A stretch of 19,348 nucleotides of DNA from Candidatus Gastranaerophilales bacterium (lineage in GTDB: Bacteria; Cyanobacteriota; Vampirovibrionia; Gastranaerophilales; Gastranaerophilaceae), in NCBI GenBank assembly GCA_947632315.1, contig CANROV010000020.1, positions 1 through 19,348 on the forward strand, given 5' to 3'. Numbering within the stretch: the first letter of the stretch is position 1; every line of letters starts with the position of its first letter. A program made the translations under genes and the position numbers. This document shows positions 1 to 7,526 of this stretch, in pieces. The notes beneath the pieces are model-generated. The model did not search any database, was not told the DNA's origin, and saw nothing but the letters and a program-made list of their open reading frames with translations.

Positions 1-333
1 TTGAGAATATGCGTTATTATATATTGCACCGCCTTGCCAAGAAGCAATATTTCCTATAAAATCACCTTTTATATCATTTATTTGTGAATTATTATCATTA
101 AATATTGCACCGCCGTTATATGCTTCATTCCCAACATAACTGCCCTCTATATTTTTAATAACGGAATTATAATCATTATAAACGGCTCCGCCATTTTCAT
201 ATACGAAATTATTAATAAAATCCCCTTGAATATTTCTTATTTGCGCCCCATTATTATTATAAACAGCTCCGCCATTATATACTCTTGAATTATCAACATA
301 ATTACCTATTATATCTTCATTTATTATATTTGA
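1..333 (-). repeat. Tandem coding repeat, about 78-81 bp per unit
   Basis: Within the partial surface-protein gene, the codons for GGA[VI][YF]N recur every 26 or 27 residues (glycines 171, 198, 224 and 251), giving DNA units of 78 or 81 bases that are diverged in sequence. The first, less regular unit starts near residue 151. The repeat continues beyond the left edge, so the copy number is unknown. Confidence 0.8.
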
Positions 334-783
334 GTCATTGACTACTCTATCTTGTAAATTTTCATCAGAATATTTGTATGTTAAACCGTCTTCACCTGCA
401 GGTATATCATTAACAGGGTATAACTGTTGTCTGTAATTTTTATTCCAAACAAATTTTTTTACTTTATTACCTTGGCCATATTCTTTGTTTAATGCTGCCC
501 TTGCAGGTGTATAATTATATTTATATCCAAATGCACCTTGCTGAATATTATCAGTTTCATATGATTTAAAATTGTTATTTTCTTTAGTAAATTGAAAATT
601 TTTAACAGCTCCGGAGTCACTTCCGTATTCAAATTTTTTATTTTTTAAAGCATTTTGACTGCTTGTACTTAAATCATTTAACATTACAGGGGAGGAATCA
701 GGTTCTGCCATTACAGGATTTATATTATTACATACCAATATAAACGAACAAGCAGCACTTGCTGTTAACATTATATTTTTCAT
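1..783 (-). CDS. Secreted beta-helix repeat surface protein, N-terminal part (runs off the left edge)
   Basis: An open frame of 261 codons starts at ATG 783 and continues past base 1, so the C-terminus is missing. A GGAG ribosome binding site lies at 792-795. Residues 1-26 look like a signal peptide: a lysine near the start, a hydrophobic stretch, then NPVMA before EPD. Residues 27-150 are a polar, low-complexity leader. From about residue 151, units of 26-27 residues repeat, with GGA[VI][YF]N at 171, 198, 224 and 251 and a GDFI/SYVGN motif in each. Such short Gly/Asn repeats are typical of right-handed beta-helix passenger domains of adhesins and autotransporters, so an exported or surface role is likely. 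Whether a C-terminal beta-barrel or anchor follows cannot be seen. The ligand is unknown. The frame is certain and the fold is inferred from the repeat pattern. Confidence 0.85.
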   Translation of the reverse strand, partial: MKNIMLTASAACSFILVCNNINPVMAEPDSSPVMLNDLSTSSQNALKNKKFEYGSDSGAVKNFQFTKENNNFKSYETDNIQQGAFGYKYNYTPARAALNKEYGQGNKVKKFVWNKNYRQQLYPVNDIPAGEDGLTYKYSDENLQDRVVNDSNIINEDIIGNYVDNSRVYNGGAVYNNNGAQIRNIQGDFINNFVYENGGAVYNDYNSVIKNIEGSYVGNEAYNGGAIFNDNNSQINDIKGDFIGNIASWQGGAIYNNAYSQ

Positions 784-827
784 ATAAATATCTCCATGTT
801 TATTTATATTTTTTTATATTCCCTAAT

Positions 828-857
828 AAAAAAAAATTTATACTTCAATTTAAGTAT
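828..857 (-). terminator. Probable terminator of the alpha/beta hydrolase gene
   Basis: Read on the minus strand downstream of the hydrolase stop, a short stem ATACTT/AAGTAT (840-845 with 852-857, 6-base loop) is followed by AAA and then a run of nine T (828-836). The stem is weak and AT-only except for two pairs, so this is a plausible but not strong intrinsic terminator. Confidence 0.45.
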
Positions 858-875
858 TGTAAATTTTTTTATTTT

Positions 876-1595
876 TTATTTTTCAAATAACCATTCACAA
901 CAGATTTTTATAAATTTTTCCCTGTCTTGGATAAATAAATCTTCAGCGTGGCAGCATTTTTCAAAAAGTTCATATTTCTTTTCGCAAACAGCTTTTTTAA
1001 AAAGCAGTTCACTGTGCCAAGAACATACGGTCGGGTCTTTCTCGCCTGCCAAAAATAGTGTGGGACATTTTATCTTTTCAACTATATCTATCGGCTTTAC
1101 CTTTTCACCTATTTTAATCGACGGCCGAATTGAAAACCACCTGTTAAGCTCGCATTTTTGCATTGTAGGTATCCAGGCTTCCTTTTTCCACATCTTATTT
1201 TCTATTTTTTCAAAACAAGATGGCGCACTTACCGCTATTATTTTATTTATTGATTCATTTTCGGAAGCTGTTATTAACGCAATAGCAGCACCAAGCGAAA
1301 ATCCCATTACATATATTTTGCTGTATTCTTTTTTTGCATAATCTATTACTGAATTTAAATCATTCTCTTCTTTACTGGTAAATGTATAAAATCCGCCGCT
1401 TTTACCATGCCCCCTAAAATCCATCGCAAGTACTGAACAATAATTACTAAATACTTCACTCATTTCTTTAAATGACTTGCTATCTTTTGTCATAAACCAG
1501 CCGGGTGCAAGTATTACTACAGAATCACAATTTTTTTTATAATGATTTACTGCTATTTTTACTCCGTCTTGTGTTTTTATTTTTATTTCTTTCAT
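876..1595 (-). CDS. Alpha/beta hydrolase (serine hydrolase of the S33/Hydrolase_4 type)
   Basis: This is a cytoplasmic serine hydrolase of 239 residues. The nucleophile elbow GFSLG places Ser100, with Asp187 in GEKDP and His216 in CCHAED completing the triad. APGW near residue 30 fits the oxyanion-hole loop and DFRGHGKS at 59-66 is the usual motif of the fold. The length is normal for single-domain members. Substrates of such proteins (esters, amides, peptides or acylglycerols) cannot be read from sequence. I chose ATG 1595 because the protein then starts with the expected first beta strand and a GGAAA element lies about 8 bases upstream. In-frame starts at 1616 and 1649 would add a basic leader with no family counterpart. 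There is no signal peptide. The gene stands alone, divergent from the small ORF at 1738. It is unusually rich in cysteine in its last 50 residues. Confidence 0.9.
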   Translation of the reverse strand: MKEIKIKTQDGVKIAVNHYKKNCDSVVILAPGWFMTKDSKSFKEMSEVFSNYCSVLAMDFRGHGKSGGFYTFTSKEENDLNSVIDYAKKEYSKIYVMGFSLGAAIALITASENESINKIIAVSAPSCFEKIENKMWKKEAWIPTMQKCELNRWFSIRPSIKIGEKVKPIDIVEKIKCPTLFLAGEKDPTVCSWHSELLFKKAVCEKKYELFEKCCHAEDLFIQDREKFIKICCEWLFEK

Positions 1596-1737
1596 TGTCT
1601 TTTTCCGGTTTATCATTAAATTTTTATCACAAAAATAAAAAAACCTCATTAAATTTTATTAACTTTTATATTTTTTACTAAAGTTTTTTTTTAAATTGCC
1701 GATTATAAAATTATCAGAGATAAATAGGAAAATAAAA

Positions 1738-1893
1738 ATGAAAAAAATTTACAATATTCCGACAAACAATATATCCGAGGGCGTAGAATTTTTTCTCAGA
1801 GGAGCAAAAAAACGCAGAGCTATGGCTATTGCAAGCGTCAGACAAATAAATACGGATATTGGAGTTAACTTAAGACTGGTTTCAGTCAAATAG
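1738..1893 (+). CDS. Small basic protein of unknown function, 51 residues
   Basis: I do not recognise this gene. The frame has a good ribosome binding site (AGGAA at 1726-1730, 7 bases before ATG 1738). It encodes a lysine/arginine-rich protein whose middle, GAKKRRAMAIASVRQ (roughly residues 22-36), could form a basic amphipathic helix and whose end, NLRLVSVK, looks like a beta strand. There is no signal peptide, membrane segment or cysteine. A longer reading from TTG 1696 is possible but has no binding site of its own. A strong hairpin terminator follows 10 bases after the stop, which supports a real, separately transcribed gene. The basic charge would suit binding to RNA, ribosomes or DNA, but that is only inference. 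Confidence 0.65.
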   Translation: MKKIYNIPTNNISEGVEFFLRGAKKRRAMAIASVRQINTDIGVNLRLVSVK

Positions 1894-1903
1894 TTAAAAA
1901 TAA

Positions 1904-1929
1904 AGACCGCCCATTTCTATCGGCGGTCT
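1904..1929. terminator. Bidirectional intrinsic terminator between convergent genes
   Basis: A perfect 8-bp GC-rich stem AGACCGCC/GGCGGTCT (1904-1911 with 1922-1929) encloses a 10-base loop. On the plus strand it is followed by CTATTTTTATT and on the minus strand by TTATTTTTAA, so it can end transcripts from both sides. It lies 10 bases after the stop of the small ORF. On the minus side, the stop codon of the FtsB/DivIC-like gene (1917-1919) sits in the loop and one arm encodes its last residues (RDRR). Confidence 0.88.
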
Positions 1930-2333
1930 CTATTTTTATTATTCCTTTTATCATTCACATTTATTTCATCAGATTTATTTATATCAGGCTTATTTATTAT
2001 TATTAATATCTCATCTTTACCTGCCATCTTAAGGTTATTTCTTACTATTGATTCCAAGCTCTTTTGAGAATTAAAATTCTCTATATCAGATTTTAATTGC
2101 CTGTTTTTATCCGTTTCTTCATCTCTTTTATGTTCCAGTCCTTTTATTTTAGATTTAAAATTAAAAGATTTATTTATATTTTGAATAGCACTTATTGATA
2201 ATTCCGCAATACATATTATTAATACAACAGTCAACAATGAATAATTTATGTGCTGTTTTTTTCTGCTTTGATTTATAGTTTTTTCTGCTTTACTTTTTAT
2301 TTGTATATTATTTTTATTTTTAATTTCATTCAT
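1917..2333 (-). CDS. FtsB/DivIC-like septum formation initiator protein
   Basis: This 138-residue single-pass membrane protein has the layout of the FtsB/DivIC family, which joins FtsL and FtsQ/DivIB in the cell division complex. A basic cytoplasmic tail (1-30) is followed by one hydrophobic span (about 31-50), a charged coiled-coil segment (about 58-90), and then SLESIVRNNLKMAGKDEILII (92-112), which matches the family's conserved pattern of E..ARN.LGM...GE. The C-terminal 25 residues are a lysine/asparagine tail not needed by the family. No Shine-Dalgarno sequence is visible. Instead, a perfect TATAAT lies 6 bases before the ATG. The gene follows the OppD-type ATPase by 24 bases, so it may also be read through from upstream. 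Length and order of parts fit well, but sequence conservation in this family is low. Confidence 0.8.
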   Translation of the reverse strand: MNEIKNKNNIQIKSKAEKTINQSRKKQHINYSLLTVVLIICIAELSISAIQNINKSFNFKSKIKGLEHKRDEETDKNRQLKSDIENFNSQKSLESIVRNNLKMAGKDEILIIINKPDINKSDEINVNDKRNNKNRDRR

Positions 2334-2339
2334 ATAAAA

Positions 2340-2368
2340 ATTATACTCTATAAATATTTATTTATAAA
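2340..2368 (-). promoter_or_regulatory. Possible leaderless promoter for the FtsB/DivIC-like gene
   Basis: On the minus strand, TTTATA (2363-2368), a 17-base spacer and a perfect TATAAT (2340-2345) end 6 bases before the start codon at 2333. A transcript would begin at or next to the ATG. No ribosome binding site is present, which agrees with a leaderless mRNA. The region is very AT-rich, so a chance match is possible. Confidence 0.4.
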
Positions 2369-3308
2369 GCCAGCAGGAAGCTAATGAATTTTCTGTTTTA
2401 AACAAAGGCGGAACTTTTTCTCTGCACAAATCAAATTTTTGATTACATCTTTGTTCAAAAGCGCAACCGTTGTAACAATCTGTTATGGAAGGCGGCTGTC
2501 CTTCTATTGAAACTAATTTTGAAGAATTAAAATCAGGTAATGTTCTTAATAATGCCTTTGTGTATGGATGTTTCGGATTCTTAAATATACTGTTTACATC
2601 AGCTTGCTCCGCAATATGACCTGCATACATTACACAAGCTTTATCGGCTGATTCATATACCAAACCAAAATCATGCGATATGAAAATAAATGATGTACCT
2701 GTATTTTTTTGTATTTCCTTTAATAAATTCATTATTTGAGCTTGTACTGTAACATCAAGTGCGGTTGTAGGCTCATCGGCGATTATAATTTTTGATTGAC
2801 ACGCTATTGCCATAGCAATAATTACCCTTTGACGCATTCCGCCGGAAAATTCATGAGGATAAGATTTTAGCCGTTCTTTTGCTGCCGGGATTTTTACCAT
2901 ATCCAATACATCGATTGCCCGTTTCTTTGCTTCTTCACCATTTAATCCTTGATGGATTTTTATTACCTCCATTAGCTGTGAGCCTATTGAGTATAATGGA
3001 TTTAATGAAGTCATAGGGTCTTGCGGTACTAACGCAATCTCTCGTCCTCTTATTTTCTGCATTTCTTTTTCGCTGTTTAATAATAAATTTTTTTCATTAT
3101 ATATTATTTCCCCTGACAATATTTTTGCATTTTTAGGGAGCAATCTTAAAACAGACATAGCGGTTAATGTTTTTCCGCACCCTGATTCACCGACCAATGC
3201 CAGAATTTCACCACTTTCCAAACTCAAATTAATATCATATAATGCCTGATACCTTTTGTCATTACTATAGAATGCCACGTTTAAATTTTTTATTTCCAAT
3301 ATACTCAT
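2358..3308 (-). CDS. Oligopeptide/dipeptide ABC transporter ATP-binding protein (OppD/DppD type)
   Basis: This 316-residue ATPase energises import of peptides (or nickel) through an Opp/Dpp-type inner-membrane channel. Walker A is GESGCGKT (40-47), the Q-loop is PQDPMTSLNP with Gln96, the signature is SGGMR (155-159), Walker B is IIIADEP (174-180), and the switch histidine is His212 in SHDF. The C-terminal extension with HPYT (247-250) and cysteines at 274, 282, 289, 295 and 312 is the oligopeptide-transporter C-terminal domain that marks the OppD/DppD half. I chose ATG 3308, since the TTG at 3344 adds only a non-family leader. No Shine-Dalgarno is seen before 3308. No permease, binding protein or partner ATPase (OppF/DppF) is in the window, so the rest of the transporter must be encoded elsewhere. 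It lies between dapF and an FtsB-like gene. Confidence 0.93.
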   Translation of the reverse strand: MSILEIKNLNVAFYSNDKRYQALYDINLSLESGEILALVGESGCGKTLTAMSVLRLLPKNAKILSGEIIYNEKNLLLNSEKEMQKIRGREIALVPQDPMTSLNPLYSIGSQLMEVIKIHQGLNGEEAKKRAIDVLDMVKIPAAKERLKSYPHEFSGGMRQRVIIAMAIACQSKIIIADEPTTALDVTVQAQIMNLLKEIQKNTGTSFIFISHDFGLVYESADKACVMYAGHIAEQADVNSIFKNPKHPYTKALLRTLPDFNSSKLVSIEGQPPSITDCYNGCAFEQRCNQKFDLCREKVPPLFKTENSLASCWLYK

Positions 3309-3315
3309 ATGTAAA

Positions 3316-3344
3316 ATCTTATCGAATTTAAAAAGTAAAATCAA
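3316..3344 (-). promoter_or_regulatory. Possible leaderless promoter for the OppD-type gene
   Basis: TTGATT (3339-3344), a 17-base spacer and TAAGAT (3316-3321) on the minus strand end 7 bases before ATG 3308. Start at the normal distance would coincide with the ATG, and there is no ribosome binding site. The match to consensus is moderate (4 of 6 in each hexamer). Confidence 0.35.
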
Positions 3345-3389
3345 TTATTCGGGCTGTCTAATTTTTAATAATATATTTTATTTATATTT

Positions 3390-4235
3390 TTATATTTCTA
3401 TACAACCGGTAAATGAGAATTCAGCATTACCTGACATAAATACATCATAATCAGAGTTATCTTTTGAACCGTTCCATTCTATTTCCAATTGTCCGCCGGG
3501 AAGATTTACTTTTACTTTATTATCACATAAACCGTTTAATATAGAAGCAACAACACTTGCACAAGCCCCTGTTCCGCATGCCAGAGTTATTGCACATCCT
3601 CTTTCCCATACATCTAAATTTATTTCTTTTCTTGATATTATTTTTATAAACTCAACATTTGTTTTTTCGGGGAATAATTCGTGTGTTTCTATTTCTCTGC
3701 CGTACTTTAAAGCAAGTTCTTTTGTATTTTCATCCGTTATAATAACACAATGCGGATTCCCCATACTAACCGCATTTGCCTTAAATGTTCCGTCCGATAC
3801 TTTTAAATCAAAATTAAGGTTGTTTTTTGATTTAACGGGAATTTTCGCTGAAATTAAAATCGGCTTTGACATATTAACTCTAACTCTTCCGTCATCCAGT
3901 ATTTTTGGAATGATTGTACCTGCTTTTGTTTCAACGGAAAATTCTTTTTTGTTAACAAGTCCTTTTGAATAAACATATTTCGCGAAACATCTTATTCCGT
4001 TACCGCACATTTGCGCTATTGTCCCGTCTGAATTATAAAAAATCCAGCCAATATCAGTTTTTTTAGTATCAGGATTTACTATTATTAAACCGTCAGCACC
4101 TATTGAAAAATGCCTGTCACATAATTTTACCGCTAATTCCTCAGGTGTTTTTCCTGTTTTTTTATATTCTTCATAATCTAAAATTATAAAGTCATTTCCC
4201 AATCCCTGCATTTTAGTAAAATTAATAACGGTCAT
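3390..4235 (-). CDS. dapF: Diaminopimelate epimerase DapF
   Basis: This cytoplasmic enzyme interconverts LL- and meso-diaminopimelate, the last step before peptidoglycan cross-link precursor use and lysine synthesis. The 281-residue length is normal. Both catalytic cysteines are present in their family contexts: Cys77 in MCGNGIRC and Cys220 in ACGTGACA. The N-terminal motif F.KMQGLGNDFI, the GADGL motif (47-51), and the substrate-binding GNPHCV (159-164) and ERGCA (211-215) are also intact. ATG 4235 has a strong GAGGTA binding site (4241-4246). The gene follows the GHL10-type gene by 31 bases on the same strand, so the two are probably co-transcribed. Use of meso-DAP agrees with a Gram-negative-type wall. 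Confidence 0.97.
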   Translation of the reverse strand: MTVINFTKMQGLGNDFIILDYEEYKKTGKTPEELAVKLCDRHFSIGADGLIIVNPDTKKTDIGWIFYNSDGTIAQMCGNGIRCFAKYVYSKGLVNKKEFSVETKAGTIIPKILDDGRVRVNMSKPILISAKIPVKSKNNLNFDLKVSDGTFKANAVSMGNPHCVIITDENTKELALKYGREIETHELFPEKTNVEFIKIISRKEINLDVWERGCAITLACGTGACASVVASILNGLCDNKVKVNLPGGQLEIEWNGSKDNSDYDVFMSGNAEFSFTGCIEI

Positions 4236-4266
4236 TCTATTACCTCATACTATATAATACTTTTAC

Positions 4267-6348
4267 CTATTTACTATATGATTTATTAAATACTCTTGTA
4301 TTTAAAGAGTCAATATATTTATCCGACAAATGAGCGAAATCAAATAAAACTGCTCCTTTTGTTTTATACTCTCTTGTTTTTTGGATTTGAATTAATAAAT
4401 CATCCATACTTCCGCCCATAAATGTTACAAAAATTCCGGGGTATATTTTTGTTTCCGAAGAAGTATTTTGAACTACATTTTTTAACAGCATTTCTGCCGT
4501 GTTTTTATCACCCGTAAGAATTAAAGGTGTTATTCCGTCTACATAGTTATTCAAAGACCAATTTTTCCAATTTTGCATTTTGGTTGCCATACATTTATTT
4601 AAATCAGGAAAAATTACCGTCGTTAATAAAATATTATGAGCTTTTGTAATTTTTTTAGTTTCTATTAAGAACCTGTCAATTTGACTTTGTCTGTAATATG
4701 CCCATCTTGTCCAATCAGGTGTTCCATATTGGATATTTATCGGGTCAACTCCGTATATACTCTGAAATTCATTTCTTGCATACTCGGTATATCCCCAGTT
4801 CATTGAAGCATAATTTGAATATGTAGGTTCTACCGTCTGAGGATATCTTATATAATCAAGATTTATTCCGTCAGGTTTATATTTCTCTGTTATTTCATTG
4901 ATAATTCCAAGTAAAAATGTTTGTACCTCTATATTAGCAGGGTCAAGAAAATACCCGTTATGCTCCGATAGTGATGATACGGGAACTTCCGACATATAAT
5001 TCATCAATCTTTTATTTGACCATTGAGGATATATATTTAATATATGGTTTGGCGTGGTAATAGGATTATCATTTCCTACATAAAAAGTTTCAAACCAAAC
5101 ATGCACTTTCATATTTTTTTTATGTGCTTCTTTTATCCATATTGCCAGAGGGTCGAAGCCAACAAATTCTTCCCTCTGGGATATTACTCCGTATCCTTGT
5201 AAATATTCACTGGGATATATAGTTTTTCCGTGGAAATATGTTTCAAGGAATATATCAGTTATCCCTGATTTATACAATTTATCAACAGAATCCGCAATTT
5301 GAGATTGATTCTTTTCAACAGGTCTTACCCATATTCCTTTTAATTCATCTTCTTTATATGGCAGTGCATTTTTTATTGCATTGTCTAAACTATTCATTGC
5401 ATCAGCAATATAATTTTGAGTTTTTTCGGGCTTCTTTTCAGCTTTTCTGACAGAATTTTTTGCGGATTCCAAATATTCTTCCGCCTTTTTATTATTGTAT
5501 AAAATATCTGAGTTTTTATAATAATCCACCAGATGATTAACTTCTTTTATTCTTTCTTTTGCCGAAAATATTAAACTATCCGGAGTAAGGAAAACATTTA
5601 AGGTATTAAAAGTATAATCAATATAAACTTTTGAGCCTACCTGTATATTTTGAGTTATCCATTTTTTAGCACTTCCGTGGCCGGAAATTACAAAACCGTT
5701 TTTTGGAATAATAGAATCAGCACCGTTTAATCTGACAACCATGCCGTTTTCAACTACAGCTTCCGTTCCGAATTCGTTTGTACCTGTCCTTAAGCCAAAT
5801 GTCGGAGTATAAATTACAAGCTGATTCGGCCCTCTTAATCCCGGATAATTATCATTTACGCTTCCGTTTCTTACGGGATTTATTGAACTTATTTCTTTTT
5901 GCTTTTCGGAATATATAATTCCGGCAGGTCTTAACTGCATGCTTTTATTGAGTATTATATCCAAGACCCTGTCATTAAGTATAAGTTTTTTATTATCACT
6001 TGTTTTTACCGTGTTATATAATTGCGGAATTTGCACATTTTCTTTATTTTTTAATTGAGTATCCGAATTTGTTTGATTGTACTGAACATAATACTTATTA
6101 TTCAATTTATATTTTTCAATTTTCAAATTTTCATCGGTTTCGGATACCTTATGTGCTTTTTGTTTTTTATTTTGCAGTTTATCCGATAAATCACTTTCAA
6201 TTATTATGTAATCCTGATTTTCAGAAGTATTTGCCTTCTGAACTGCCTTTAACCTTAAATTATCTTTCAGCAAAACTCCGTCATAACTATCTGCAAAAGA
6301 TAGTTCAGGTATAATTAAAAATAATAAAATCCCTATAAATCTCTTCAT
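4267..6348 (-). CDS. Secreted glycosyl-hydrolase-like 10 (GHL10) protein with N-terminal accessory domains
   Basis: This is a 693-residue exported protein. A signal peptide (1-19, ending LSFA before DS) leads into a charged, poorly conserved region (20-160). A compact domain at about 168-245 follows, with LRGPNQLVIYTPTFG, GTNEFGTEAVV and NGFVISGHG. Similar segments precede phosphodiester-glycosidase or SLH modules in cyanobacteria, as I recall. Residues 265-330 are helical. The catalytic GHL10 (PF02638-type) TIM barrel runs from about 334 to 640, with LKGIWVRPV, the acidic ETYFHGK segment, VHVWFETFYVG, and DGINLDYIRYP, where Asp498 is the likely catalytic or substrate-binding acid. Members act on envelope or extracellular glycans; the substrate is unknown. 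There is no Shine-Dalgarno sequence, but a promoter-like -10 lies 7 bases before ATG 6348. The gene heads a minus-strand cluster with dapF and diverges from the dnaJ-like gene. Confidence 0.88.
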   Translation of the reverse strand: MKRFIGILLFLIIPELSFADSYDGVLLKDNLRLKAVQKANTSENQDYIIIESDLSDKLQNKKQKAHKVSETDENLKIEKYKLNNKYYVQYNQTNSDTQLKNKENVQIPQLYNTVKTSDNKKLILNDRVLDIILNKSMQLRPAGIIYSEKQKEISSINPVRNGSVNDNYPGLRGPNQLVIYTPTFGLRTGTNEFGTEAVVENGMVVRLNGADSIIPKNGFVISGHGSAKKWITQNIQVGSKVYIDYTFNTLNVFLTPDSLIFSAKERIKEVNHLVDYYKNSDILYNNKKAEEYLESAKNSVRKAEKKPEKTQNYIADAMNSLDNAIKNALPYKEDELKGIWVRPVEKNQSQIADSVDKLYKSGITDIFLETYFHGKTIYPSEYLQGYGVISQREEFVGFDPLAIWIKEAHKKNMKVHVWFETFYVGNDNPITTPNHILNIYPQWSNKRLMNYMSEVPVSSLSEHNGYFLDPANIEVQTFLLGIINEITEKYKPDGINLDYIRYPQTVEPTYSNYASMNWGYTEYARNEFQSIYGVDPINIQYGTPDWTRWAYYRQSQIDRFLIETKKITKAHNILLTTVIFPDLNKCMATKMQNWKNWSLNNYVDGITPLILTGDKNTAEMLLKNVVQNTSSETKIYPGIFVTFMGGSMDDLLIQIQKTREYKTKGAVLFDFAHLSDKYIDSLNTRVFNKSYSK

Positions 6349-6355
6349 GCTTTAT

Positions 6356-6384
6356 ATGATATAAAAAACCAAGTCATTTGTTAA
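6356..6384 (-). promoter_or_regulatory. Possible leaderless promoter for the GHL10-dapF cluster
   Basis: TTAACA (6379-6384), a 17-base spacer and TATCAT (6356-6361) on the minus strand lie 7 bases before ATG 6348. The spacing is ideal and the hexamers match consensus at 4 and 5 positions. No ribosome binding site is visible, so the mRNA would start at the ATG itself. Confidence 0.42.
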
Positions 6385-6460
6385 TACATAATTAAAAAAA
6401 AATTAAATATTTAAGGGTAATTTAATTTTTATATTATTATCATATTAAGGAGACATATAA

Positions 6461-7504
6461 ATGGAATATAAAGATTATTATAAAATACTCGGTGTCGAAA
6501 GAGATGCCACAGAAGCAAAAATCAAATCAGCATACAGAAAATTAGCAAGACAGTATCACCCTGATGTTAACAAATCAGCTGATGCCGTTAATAAATTTAA
6601 AGATATAAATGAAGCTTATGAAGTTTTATCGGATAAAGAAAAGAAATCGAGATATGACAGTTTAGGAGCTAATTGGCAGCAAGGTGCTAATTTTACTCCG
6701 CCTCCGGGTTTTGAAGGTTTCGGTTTTAATCCGAACGGTGCTTATACTCAAAGTTTTTCGGATATGGGCGACTTTTCAGATTTCTTTAGTTCTATTTTCG
6801 GTGACTTAATGGGCGGAGCAAGAAAATCGGGAAGAACTTCAAAACGTACTTCTCAAGGATTTTCGTATGAAGATTTATTCTCAGGTGCAGGAAATAAATC
6901 AGCATACAGACAAGCTCAAAATGAAGAAAAAGAAAATTTAGACGTCACACAAGAACTAAATATCACGGCAAAAGATTTAATGGGCGATAAACCTATTAAT
7001 GTTAAAATGAATACCGTTGAAAAATGCATGAAATGCTCAGGTGCAGGTTCTGTTTGCAGTGAATGCGGAGGAACAGGTATTGTTAGTAAAACAAGAACTC
7101 TTACCGTAAAAATTCCGAAAGGAGTTAAAGAAGGACAAAAAATCAGATTAAAAGGGGAAGGGAAATCAGATAATTACGGAAGAAAAGGCGATTTATACTT
7201 CATTATTAAATTTAAAGATAATGAATACACAATTGAAGATGAAAATCTTACAAAAACCGTTGAAATTACTCCGGCCGAAGCTGTTTTGGGCTGTAAAAAA
7301 GATATTTCAACACTTCACGGAATTATTGGCATTAAAATTCCGCCTGAAACTAGAAGCGGAAAAACATTAAGATTAAAAGAACTCGGACTTCCAAAAAAAA
7401 CAGGAGGTTTTGGAAATCTTAACGTTAAAGTTTCCATTAACCTTCCTTCATCAATATCGGAAAAACAAAAAGAACTGTATAAAAAAATTCTTGAACTTGA
7501 ATAA
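6461..7504 (+). CDS. DnaJ-type (Hsp40) co-chaperone with a reduced, single zinc centre
   Basis: This 347-residue protein stimulates the ATPase of DnaK and delivers unfolded clients to it. The J domain (1-67) carries the essential HPD at 33-35. A Gly/Phe-rich linker spans about 75-145. The C-terminal substrate-binding beta domains run from about 160 to 345. Typical DnaJ has four CxxCxGxG motifs binding two zincs, and CbpA has none. Here there are only two: CMKCSGAG (Cys189/192) and CSECGGTG (Cys199/202), enough for one zinc. The protein is thus between the DnaJ and CbpA types. An AAGGAG binding site lies at 6447-6452, 8 bases before ATG. It is divergent from the GHL10 gene and convergent with rnhC (22-bp gap). 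No grpE, dnaK or CIRCE element is nearby, so it is probably an additional rather than the main DnaJ. Confidence 0.92.
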   Translation: MEYKDYYKILGVERDATEAKIKSAYRKLARQYHPDVNKSADAVNKFKDINEAYEVLSDKEKKSRYDSLGANWQQGANFTPPPGFEGFGFNPNGAYTQSFSDMGDFSDFFSSIFGDLMGGARKSGRTSKRTSQGFSYEDLFSGAGNKSAYRQAQNEEKENLDVTQELNITAKDLMGDKPINVKMNTVEKCMKCSGAGSVCSECGGTGIVSKTRTLTVKIPKGVKEGQKIRLKGEGKSDNYGRKGDLYFIIKFKDNEYTIEDENLTKTVEITPAEAVLGCKKDISTLHGIIGIKIPPETRSGKTLRLKELGLPKKTGGFGNLNVKVSINLPSSISEKQKELYKKILELE

Positions 7505-7526
7505 TTATCTAATATCGTTTCGCAAT

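Noticed and set aside
796..1341. Long plus-strand open frame opposite the alpha/beta hydrolase.
   Set aside because: It is antisense to a protein with an intact catalytic triad, is Phe/Ser-rich low-complexity in composition, and has no ribosome binding site.
3309..3344. Longer version of the OppD-type protein from TTG 3344.
   Set aside because: The added 12 residues have no family counterpart and no binding site; ATG 3308 gives the normal N-terminus.
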